Assembly (NCBI RefSeq): GCF_014203225.1
Contig: NZ_JACHIO010000003.1
Span: 342,057 to 406,056, forward strand
Source of the DNA: Granulicella mallensis
Lineage (GTDB): Bacteria; Acidobacteriota; Terriglobia; Terriglobales; Acidobacteriaceae
DNA: 64,000 nucleotides
Direction: 5' to 3'
This document shows positions 36,327-43,976 of the stretch, piece after piece (positions within the stretch are counted from its first letter, which is position 1; each line of letters opens with the position of its first letter). The notes beneath the pieces were generated by a model. It worked only from the letters and a program-made list of their open reading frames with translations, did not search any database and had not been told where the DNA came from. A program made the position numbers and the translations under genes.

Positions 36327-37259
36327 TCACAAACCAATATTGTCATTCACCGCGATTGCGATCTCTTGCTCCGAGCCGAGGTAGTGTTCCGTCGTCTGGA
36401 TCGAAGAATGTCCCAGCAGAAACTTAGTCTGCTCAAGATCGCCACCCGATTTGCGACAGAGTTTCGCACAGGTACGGCGCAGATCATGAGCCCCGAACCG
36501 CTCGATGCCGATTTGCTCCGCTGACTGTTGTACAACCGCCCAGACTGCCCAATCGCTCAGGCTCTCGCCGGCGACCTTGTCGCTCTTCGTCATCGACCGG
36601 AAGAGTTTCCCTTCCAGCAGCTCAGCTGCATCTAGCCAAGCATTGATCGCGTTCTTGACCCAGAGTGGAACGGCAACGGTGCGGATCCGGTTGCCGTTGC
36701 CGCAAAGGTTCGCAATCACCCAACGCCCTTCACGTTCATGAAGATCCGACATCTCAAGCGTAGCTAGCTCACGCCGGCGAAGAGCACATCCAACCAGCAA
36801 GGCGAGGATTGCGTAGTCCCGCTTCCCTTTCAGGGTTGAGCGAGCCGGGACCTGCAACAGCTCCTTCGCCTGCTCTCGTGTGAGCCAGTTTCCCAGTCGG
36901 TTGCCACGCTGTCTCACGTTCGGAATGTCGGACAAATTAGCGGCATCCTCTGCTGAGATCAAGCCGTTGCGACGGGCCTCTCCGACAAGCCTCCGCATGG
37001 CTGAAGGCTTTACATTGACAGTGGACGGTGCCAGCGCTTCCATCAAGGCTTTCCACTCCTGCAGCACCGCGCGAGTCAACGCCCTGCCAGCAGAGAAAGC
37101 GAACAGCTCATCCAGCGTCAGGGCATAGCTCCGTCGCGTATTCGGTGACGTGACAGAGTCGAGCACCATCTGCTTTAGCAGAACCTGCGCCTCCGTCAGC
37201 TCACCTTGTCCCGCGGCATTCTCCGTAAGCTCCGGCGCGGGTAGAAGCAGATTATCCAT
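36327..37259 (-). CDS. Tyrosine recombinase, paralogue of the 7.5-kb gene
   Basis: The protein has 310 residues. Catalytic residues are intact: Arg in GCALRRREL, GAHDLRRTCAKL, His in LGHSSIQTTE and Tyr in EHYLG. The start (GGTGAGATGG) is 20 bases inside the CGACA end array, mirroring the arrangement in the first transposon. It probably acts on sites within these repeats. It is the only intact gene of the second element. Confidence 0.88.
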   Translation of the reverse strand: MDNLLLPAPELTENAAGQGELTEAQVLLKQMVLDSVTSPNTRRSYALTLDELFAFSAGRALTRAVLQEWKALMEALAPSTVNVKPSAMRRLVGEARRNGLISAEDAANLSDIPNVRQRGNRLGNWLTREQAKELLQVPARSTLKGKRDYAILALLVGCALRRRELATLEMSDLHEREGRWVIANLCGNGNRIRTVAVPLWVKNAINAWLDAAELLEGKLFRSMTKSDKVAGESLSDWAVWAVVQQSAEQIGIERFGAHDLRRTCAKLCRKSGGDLEQTKFLLGHSSIQTTEHYLGSEQEIAIAVNDNIGL

Positions 37260-37279
37260 CTCACCTCAAGCTAGATATA

Positions 37280-37307
37280 CGACATTTAGCGTGATAAGAA
37301 TACGACA
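37280..37307 (-). repeat. Right-type transposon end with two CGACA repeats
   Basis: CGACA at 37280 and 37303 (spacing 23). Read inward the unit is CTGTCGTATTCTTATCACG, which is nearly the TGTCGCATTTTTATCACG of the left end at 5162. It marks the right border of the second element. Confidence 0.65.
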
Positions 37308-37310
37308 GAG

Positions 37311-37750
37311 ATCGTGAAAAACAACACTTCAGGGACGGCGAACATATCGTAGGAGCAGACGCGACGCTTCATTGTTCGAAGCTCCTTCCGCTAGATCATC
37401 TCTGCTTTCCGAAAACAATACAAGATACTTGCTTCTAAGAATATGTACGCAACGCGCTTTATTCTTGATCAAGCCCACGAGGGTAAGGGACGCCTCAGGC
37501 CCACAACGCAACGCATGTCCCGGCCCACTAAATCTTTAGCGGGGTTTGTCTCCATTATGGACCGCGCACCTCAGAACGATTGTGGGTGGGGTGCTGTGAG
37601 GAGGAACCGTACCGATAAGGACTCCATCATCGAATTCTCTCGTCGTACTGACAATGAATACCGGATGGACGGGAAGTTCATTGTCTCTTCACTGCAAATT
37701 TGAGTTCATCTGTCCGGCGCAATGTAAAATCTGAAACTTGACCGATATTT
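37311..37750. other. Intergenic region without recognised gene
   Basis: No coding or RNA feature was recognised; the base composition becomes more AT-rich from here to about 46.2 kb. AGGAGG at 37761 belongs to the next gene. Confidence 0.4.
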
Positions 37751-37771
37751 ATGAATGGCCAGGAGGCAAAC

Positions 37772-39799
37772 ATGTTCTACCCGGTGAAGAACGCTGATCG
37801 CGGGACACGGAATGTGCGCATTAAGCGAGCGATCACAGCATTATCGCTGCTCATTTTATTGGCCTTATTAACTGCCTTAGTGGGTTTTTATCGACATCGC
37901 GCCGCCCGATACACCCCCGATCTTCCTGTGACTGCGGTTGCACTTTCCGACCATGCATCGGTAATCGGAGTCTATAAATGGAGAATATGCGGACCATTCG
38001 TCGCTGCCACCGAGGATCAGCATTACACGCCACTAACTGAACGTAATATGCTTCTCCATGATTATCTTCATGATATCCATGGGGCAGAGACACCATTGCA
38101 CATAGCGCTGCCCCGCACTAATATCGGAATCAGCTTCGATCGCGACCCGGCTGCAGAAGATAAAGCGCCTATCACAAAACAAGAATTCCTGAATCAGGAT
38201 ATAACTTTTCCAACTCCCGACATCAAGACACAGCTACTTTATTGGGGAGAATATCATGTCTTTAAAGTTGTCTATGCTGCTGCATTTCTTGATTCACCTA
38301 ATGAGCAGGATGTAATATTGCTCTCCGCAACAAATTCTCCGATCAAGATTTGGCTGAACGATCAATTTCAAACACAATCGTCGCCTGGCTCGGTGGGCGA
38401 ATACTGGTACGCTCATGTCGGAACCGTCGTTCACCTCCGAACAGGAAAGAATACGCTCTTAATAAAAATGTTATGCTTCCCCTTCCGCAACGATTTTGCT
38501 GTATGGATCGCGACGCGTGAAGGAGCTTACGCGTTCATCCGCGAACACGGTGGACTCTTCGACCTATCCGCTCAGTTGGTGATTCCCCGTGGCGAGCCGA
38601 TAGTTCTCGCTCCGATACTATCTATTTATGATCGTGGCAAGGATACGTTAAAGAGTTATTCTATCCTCGATCAACGAGGGCGCGTCGTTAGACATGGTCC
38701 ACTAACTGAGCCGACGATTGATACATCTTATATCCCAGATGGACTATATTCTCTCAGCCTTAAATACGACGCCTTAACAGTAGGAGAATTGATTTTCCTG
38801 GGTAACCCAGTAACGCGCCTGAAAGAATATCAAACCCAATGCATCAGAGGTGCTCGAATAAACGTTCCATGTGCCGGCCTATCTCGACTTGCCACGACAG
38901 TCAAAGATGCTAGCGCGGGGTTCGCCGTTGATAAGCAGAAATTGCTCGTTAGCCTAATCGCGAATTTCGAATGGAGCATTCATCGTTTGCCCTTGTATGA
39001 CGGACTGACTGACGAAGTCCCGCGTGTCCGATTAATCTCCTTTATTTCAAAGATTGACCACACTATTCAGTATTACTATATGCATGTTCCATCTGGGGTA
39101 CCTCCATCTCGACATATCCCGCTTGCGGTCATCTTACCCACAAGTGCTCCAATACTTCCCTTCTTCGACAATTGGATTACGCTCCACCCTGCGTCCCTCT
39201 TGAAATACTCTAGGTTTGCGGATCGCTACAAGATGGCTGTAATTGAACCATTTGCCCGCGGCGAGCTATTACCATCAGATCTTGCAGAAGCTGATATTTT
39301 GCAGTCAATAAAGGACGCAGAATTCCGCATTGCTATAGATAAATCTAGAGTTTATCTGGCTGGTGAGTGCGGCGGCGGCAGAAGCGCCTTTTTGCTCGCA
39401 GAGGATCACCCGGATATGTTTGGAGGTATCAGTACGATAGGTGCAGCAACAGGCGTTGATACGGCGGTGCGAGATCAGGAGGCAAGTCGGCAGAACGTCT
39501 TGCTGCGGCTGCGGAATATAGCTTTTATCCCAACACGTATAACGCACGGTGCTGAAGATTATCACTCTCCCGTACGCCAGGCAAACGTCCTACTTGAGAA
39601 AGGAGCTAAGGTGGGGTTTCACCCAGAACTCGTTTTGCTTCCTGGAGATTCCGAGTTTGGCTATGTAGAATCTTATCGTAAAATGTTTGAGGTTTTCTCG
39701 ATATCAAAGCGCTCACATATGTCGGCCGATACCGTTTTCGGTAAATCAGATAACGGAACAAGTAGGAATTACGATGCCGCCCAGCCCTACGATCACTGA
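37772..39799 (+). CDS. Membrane-anchored alpha/beta hydrolase-like protein
   Basis: The protein has 675 residues from ATG 37772, chosen because AGGAGG lies five bases upstream. An N-terminal helix (ITALSLLILLALLTALVGFY) anchors a large extracytoplasmic part. The C-terminal third looks like a prolyl-oligopeptidase or PHB-depolymerase-type hydrolase: YLAGECGGGRSAFLLAEDHPD is the elbow, ITHGAEDYHSPV the acid region. Cys occupies the position usually held by Ser. The N-terminal two thirds are of unknown fold. Confidence 0.6.
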   Translation: MFYPVKNADRGTRNVRIKRAITALSLLILLALLTALVGFYRHRAARYTPDLPVTAVALSDHASVIGVYKWRICGPFVAATEDQHYTPLTERNMLLHDYLHDIHGAETPLHIALPRTNIGISFDRDPAAEDKAPITKQEFLNQDITFPTPDIKTQLLYWGEYHVFKVVYAAAFLDSPNEQDVILLSATNSPIKIWLNDQFQTQSSPGSVGEYWYAHVGTVVHLRTGKNTLLIKMLCFPFRNDFAVWIATREGAYAFIREHGGLFDLSAQLVIPRGEPIVLAPILSIYDRGKDTLKSYSILDQRGRVVRHGPLTEPTIDTSYIPDGLYSLSLKYDALTVGELIFLGNPVTRLKEYQTQCIRGARINVPCAGLSRLATTVKDASAGFAVDKQKLLVSLIANFEWSIHRLPLYDGLTDEVPRVRLISFISKIDHTIQYYYMHVPSGVPPSRHIPLAVILPTSAPILPFFDNWITLHPASLLKYSRFADRYKMAVIEPFARGELLPSDLAEADILQSIKDAEFRIAIDKSRVYLAGECGGGRSAFLLAEDHPDMFGGISTIGAATGVDTAVRDQEASRQNVLLRLRNIAFIPTRITHGAEDYHSPVRQANVLLEKGAKVGFHPELVLLPGDSEFGYVESYRKMFEVFSISKRSHMSADTVFGKSDNGTSRNYDAAQPYDH

Positions 39800-40169
39800 G
39801 AACTAGAAAACGACCAGACAGACAGCCACGGAAAACCACACGGCAATACTCAAGCAAAACAACTTTAACGGTGCTCAACGAGCGAGACACTAGCTACGCT
39901 GGCCGAGCAGTTCGACCGTTCAAGTACCGCTTCAGCTCGATGCAAAAGACTTCTCGTCGGAGTTTTGCCCAGCGAACATACAACCTGATATCTGCCGGGC
40001 GTGCCCTAGTCAAGCTATAAATATGAGCCAATGCCTGACCGCGACGACTTATTGCGAGAGGCACTTGTGTGAGGGAACTCCAGTTTCAATTGGGAGAGAT
40101 TTCTGAGGGCAGGCCACTTGCGCATGATAGAACGGCGGTTGACCGGCTCAACGAAACGTCTATAGATCT
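39800..40169. other. Intergenic region without recognised gene
   Basis: Both strands were read; no protein-like frame or motif was found between the hydrolase and a possible decayed TPR gene. Confidence 0.35.
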
Positions 40170-40480
40170 TCACTTCTCCACCACAACTCCAGCGGGTGGT
40201 TCCACTACAATCGCCTGAATTGCGAACTTTCTCATTTCTATGGCCTGTACTTTTTCGCCGCGAGAACCGAGTGATGCGGCTAATTGTTCGAAGATTGATG
40301 AACAACTGAAGGCGGGCCTTATCTCCAACAGAAGCGTTCGTGACAGCACACCATTCCATGATTCTTGCTTAGAATGGTATTGCACCATCCGTCGCAACGC
40401 ATCCGGACTTGCCAAGTGCATAGTTTGCCGCCAGGCTTCAAGCGCTTGGAGCCTTGCTTCGTTACATCAGGCCTCGGTCC
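40170..40480 (-). pseudogene. Possible decayed TPR-protein fragment
   Basis: One minus-strand frame reads EARLQALEAWRQT, then SPDALRRMVQYHSKQ and LAASLGSRGEKVQAIEMRK. This recalls the A-L-E-A-W and L-A-x-x-x-G patterns of tetratricopeptide repeats. A TGA lies directly upstream and no start codon is visible. The match is weak, so this is offered as a possibility only. Confidence 0.3.
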
Positions 40481-40772
40481 CTGGATCTCTAGTGCCACAG
40501 ACTTGCTCGTGTCAAGGCAAATCGAGGTGAGCGTAGAACTGTGCAGCACGACCGTAGAACTTTCAAGATGTACTGTTTTGTGAGCTGCTGCCAAGTCATA
40601 GAACATTAATGAAATTGCGCTTGAACAGCTACGTTCTCTGATATAACGTGATTGCAGTCATCTGAAAGATGTTTTTACCAGTGAGTTTGTTAGTGTATTG
40701 TAGCGACGAAGGACCCAGCTTTGCTGTACCAACACCAGAGTTAGTCTTCAGCTGGTTCAAGTTTCAGCCAGT

Positions 40773-41603
40773 ATGAGGCTAGCTGCATCGTACCCGGAGG
40801 TCTTCGCCTTGCGTTTCTTATGCGTGCTGCAACTGTCTCTTCGTTGTTTTGCGATCAGCTTTATAGGGTTTGGTTCGAGAGTTGTTCATGCACAGCAACC
40901 AGCCTTAGCTCCAGAGTCTGGCTTCGAGGTTGTCTCGATTAAGCCGACACACTTCACGCCGGGTTGCTACAGCATGTTTCCTTCTGGAAGCCCTCATTAC
41001 GTAGCAACTTGCATCACGCTTCGCGAACTCATCGCTCGAGCATGGAAGGTACACCCGGATAACATTCAGGGAGGCAGCTCCCAAGCGCTCGCTACCGCCT
41101 ACACGGTTTCGGCAGTTACTCCCAACGGCACGCTGTGGAATCCCGAAAATGTCCGCCCGATGTTGCGTCAGATGCTTGAGGAACGTTTCCATGTATCGGT
41201 CCACTCGGGAACGAAGCAGATTTCCGGCTATGTTTTGGTTGTAGCTAAGGGAGGTCTTAAGCTTCAGGCATCCAAGTCCGAGATCAACCCACAGGCCCAT
41301 AGCGCCGGCCAACCTTTCAGCAATTCAATCCGTCCGGGGTATATCCGTGGCCGAAATATTGATCTCAACGGGATAGCTGCCTTACTTTCCTCCGTTGAAC
41401 AAAACACTGTTGTCGACGAAACGGGCATCGCTGGGACCTTCGACATTGATTTGCACTTCGCAAAAGATGGCGATACGGAATCGAGCTGGCCAAGTTTCCC
41501 GATCGCATTGGAGGAGCAGCTTGGTCTTCAGCTTAAGGCCCAAAAAGTTACGGTAAATACTCTTGTCGTCGATCATACTGACAACGAGCCAACACCTGAT
41601 TAA
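40773..41603 (+). CDS. TIGR03435-family secreted protein (acidobacterial)
   Basis: The protein has 276 residues. An N-terminal hydrophobic region precedes FEVVSIKPTHFTPG, the hallmark of TIGR03435, and TLRELIARAWKVHPDNIQGG, MLRQMLEERFHVSVH and VVDETGIAGTFDIDLHF follow in the family's usual order. The family is abundant in Acidobacteriota and its function is unknown. It supports the assignment of the window to that phylum. Confidence 0.9.
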   Translation: MRLAASYPEVFALRFLCVLQLSLRCFAISFIGFGSRVVHAQQPALAPESGFEVVSIKPTHFTPGCYSMFPSGSPHYVATCITLRELIARAWKVHPDNIQGGSSQALATAYTVSAVTPNGTLWNPENVRPMLRQMLEERFHVSVHSGTKQISGYVLVVAKGGLKLQASKSEINPQAHSAGQPFSNSIRPGYIRGRNIDLNGIAALLSSVEQNTVVDETGIAGTFDIDLHFAKDGDTESSWPSFPIALEEQLGLQLKAQKVTVNTLVVDHTDNEPTPD

Positions 41604-41724
41604 GGCGGCGTAAGATCGTTTGCGGTTGCAATATCTAGCGTGGACGCGGATCGCTGCTCCAGTCCAATGCCTTATCGATGCGGCGTCGATGAAACGTCAT
41701 CCCTCACTTGTGGAGCCTCAGAAG

Positions 41725-42879
41725 ATGAAAGTTTGCGCGATCCAGACGAGATATCTGAACAATCGTCTAGTGAGTGTTCAGCATATTGGCATGGTGTCAG
41801 TTGCGATCCTAGCGGTTTTTCTGTCTTCTTGCAGATCGGCACAACATCCTGACGATAAATATCGTAGAGAAATGCCGGAAGATTATCGAAGAATGGTCGA
41901 CATTGCTGATCGTAACGCCAGCAGAGACCAACTTCCGAAAATTCTTGCTGATGAACACAAAGTGAGCTGTTCTCCTTCACCGATGAAAGACATTTCAAGA
42001 GCAGCTTTTGAGTCAAACGGGCAATTTGCAGTACTCGATTCTTCTGGTCCCGGTGTCTATTTGTTCGCCAATAACGGATCAGATATCGGCGAGTTGGGAA
42101 CCAAAGGACGTGGACCCGGTCAGTATAAAATCCCATGGTCGGTAGCATCGACAGGGAGCGGATTTGCGGTTGCAGATTTCGAAGACCACCGCGTAAATAT
42201 TTACGGATACGATCAACATCTTTCGTCTTCGTTTATTTACTCCGTACAACGCTTTTCAGCGACTGGGATCCGTCACGATAAAATAGGGCGTAAGTTTTTT
42301 TTGTTCGGGAATCATCTTCAGATATCCGGTGAACGTAAAGCTGTCGACTTCGTGCATGTATACAGCGACAATGGTGAATTTCAATCCTCCATCTATCAAC
42401 TGCCCACCGAGTGGCTCAAGGCGAACTATGTAGCGGTTGACACTCCTCTGCTGACAACCGACGAGAAGCAGAACCAGTACTTTATGTTCGAGTTCGACCG
42501 AATCCTGCATCGGATCAATCAATCTGACTCAAAGGTCGATGACGTTCCGTTGACGCTTCCGGGATTCATTCCCCCGCCTACACCTTTGACAAAGGACCAG
42601 AGGGGACTTGAGTCGGTACTTTCCTGGGATCTCAAGTATACGCCGATCAGATCACTTGCAGGCTACCACGGTGCCACGGTCGTGGAATACGAGTCTCATC
42701 ACGGACTTCGCTACACCATTGCGGTTTTTAAAAACGGAAGCTCGGAACCGTCTCAAGTTGTAGAAACAAATAATCTACTGCTTGGTATAAACAGCGACGG
42801 TATGGCTGTATTTACGAACAATCCGGGAAGTTCAGCAGAGGATATCCATGAACTCACATATGGCCGTTTCACAATCTAA
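41725..42879 (+). CDS. Six-bladed beta-propeller lipoprotein
   Basis: The protein has 384 residues from ATG 41725, chosen because a lipoprotein signal ending LSSCRSAQ follows soon after. The body has repeated segments such as GTKGRGPGQYKIPWSVA and GFAVADFEDHRVNIYGYD, which are those of NHL-like six-bladed propellers. It overlaps the start of the thioredoxin-like gene by 32 bases, so they are cotranscribed. Propeller proteins next to small secreted peptides also occur in Bacteroidota (NVEALA loci, from memory), which suggests a role in peptide handling. Confidence 0.8.
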   Translation: MKVCAIQTRYLNNRLVSVQHIGMVSVAILAVFLSSCRSAQHPDDKYRREMPEDYRRMVDIADRNASRDQLPKILADEHKVSCSPSPMKDISRAAFESNGQFAVLDSSGPGVYLFANNGSDIGELGTKGRGPGQYKIPWSVASTGSGFAVADFEDHRVNIYGYDQHLSSSFIYSVQRFSATGIRHDKIGRKFFLFGNHLQISGERKAVDFVHVYSDNGEFQSSIYQLPTEWLKANYVAVDTPLLTTDEKQNQYFMFEFDRILHRINQSDSKVDDVPLTLPGFIPPPTPLTKDQRGLESVLSWDLKYTPIRSLAGYHGATVVEYESHHGLRYTIAVFKNGSSEPSQVVETNNLLLGINSDGMAVFTNNPGSSAEDIHELTYGRFTI

Positions 42880-43456
42880 CTCCAGTCGAAAACTTACTAT
42901 TGTTGCATTGTGCTCTCTAAGCGTTCTTTGTGTGCTCGCGGCCGGATGGTGGCGCTTCAGTATTATGGCGAAGCGCGTTGATATTGTGGAGGCAAACGGT
43001 GAAACCGAGATGGATATTGGCAAGTTGTCGTCGGTATCGCTCTATGATGTGTCACGGAAAACGACGGTCGAATTGAAGGCATCAGCAAATGGTCCGAAGA
43101 GATTGTTGGTTTTCCTTACAGCCGCTGACTGTTCATCATGTCTCGATGAGTTGGGCGACTGGCTTTCTATCGCTAAAACGACACCAAGCGAACGGTTTGA
43201 GGTTGACCTGATATACATTCATACGGCGTCAAACGAACTAGCTTCATTTATGCAGAGCAACCCGTTGCCGTACCACACTTATTTTGATGAGCAGGGCGAA
43301 CTATCGAAGCAAATGAATATTCCTCCTCAAACACCTGTTACAGTCTTGGTGGATAAGAATTTCAAGGTTCTGGCAGCTCAAGCTCCCGCACCCGATGCGA
43401 ATGCTCGTCAGCCGTTCATCGCAAGAGTTGAAGCTATCGTCGCACGGGGGGAATAA
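42848..43456 (+). CDS. Membrane-anchored thioredoxin-like protein
   Basis: The protein has 202 residues. A single N-terminal helix (LTIVALCSLSVLCVLAAGWW) precedes a thioredoxin-like domain with CSSC in LTAADCSSCLDEL and a C-terminal VTVLVDKNF strand. It is probably a periplasmic redoxin or disulfide-handling protein. It lies between the propeller gene and the cysteine-rich peptide gene, so the peptide is a plausible substrate. Confidence 0.78.
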   Translation: MNSHMAVSQSNSSRKLTIVALCSLSVLCVLAAGWWRFSIMAKRVDIVEANGETEMDIGKLSSVSLYDVSRKTTVELKASANGPKRLLVFLTAADCSSCLDELGDWLSIAKTTPSERFEVDLIYIHTASNELASFMQSNPLPYHTYFDEQGELSKQMNIPPQTPVTVLVDKNFKVLAAQAPAPDANARQPFIARVEAIVARGE

Positions 43457-43605
43457 GGGTTATTTCAGTACGTCGAGCGGTACGGAGATATCGCGTAGAT
43501 TTCCCATTGATGATCTGCGGTTAGTGTTCCCTGTACAGGTGCTGCAGGACTGGCTTGCCAATTTATTGAATATCAACAATTCCAATTTTGATAAGGAGAA
43601 CCAAA

Positions 43606-43794
43606 ATGAGAAAGATGAGCCTACCATTGTTTGGTGCCTCAATGCTGCTGTGCACTGGACTTCTCTTCACCGGAGCAACCAAAGCGATGGCCCAACAAAC
43701 CCAATATGGTTGCCCTGTATACGATTCCGCTGGCAACACGGTTGGATGCACTTGCGATAACTGCAGTTCCTCGCAGCCTTGCATTTGCGAATAG
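43606..43794 (+). CDS. Small cysteine-rich secreted peptide
   Basis: The protein has 62 residues from ATG 43606, with AAGGAG seven bases upstream. A signal peptide (LPLFGASMLLCTGLLFTG ... KAMAQ) leaves a mature part of about 32 residues with six cysteines: GCPVYDS, VGCTCDNCSSS and CICE. No family is recognised. The context (propeller lipoprotein, thioredoxin-like protein, O-antigen-ligase/TPR protein) suggests a secreted disulfide-bonded peptide, perhaps a bacteriocin or signalling peptide, but this is not established. Confidence 0.7.
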   Translation: MRKMSLPLFGASMLLCTGLLFTGATKAMAQQTQYGCPVYDSAGNTVGCTCDNCSSSQPCICE

Positions 43795-43831
43795 CGTCTT
43801 CCGCTGCACCAACTTAAATACCTACCCATAG

Positions 43832-43887
43832 AGAGCTCCTAGTGTAGAGGCATTTGAAAATTCCAAAAGCGCTATGCTAGGAGCTCT
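43832..43887. other. Long-stem hairpin between the peptide and ligase genes
   Basis: Arms AGAGCTCCTAG (43832-43842) and CTAGGAGCTCT (43877-43887) are exact inverted copies with a 34-base spacer; the stem continues as TAG/CTA after one internal TG/TG mismatch. It could be a terminator-like structure, an attenuator or an mRNA stabiliser between the peptide and the downstream gene. No U-run follows it, so a simple terminator is unlikely. Confidence 0.5.
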
Positions 43888-43976
43888 GTTAGAGGCTCGT
43901 CAAAGTGCAGCCGACTCTATCGACGAATTAGCAACGTAGCTGGGTATTCTGCCCTGTCCCGACCGACGCGTAGGAA

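Larger units (their letters stand above)
34994..37310. mobile_element. Remnant of a second TniA/TniB-like element
   Basis: This segment holds the C-terminal part of a TniB-like ATPase, an IS91-family fragment, a 277-bp inverted-repeat element, an intact tyrosine recombinase and a CGACA end array. TACGCC repeats follow the ATPase stop (35749-35780). No transposase gene remains, so it could only move in trans. Its outer right end mirrors that of the element at 5143-8548; a left end is not visible. Confidence 0.6.
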
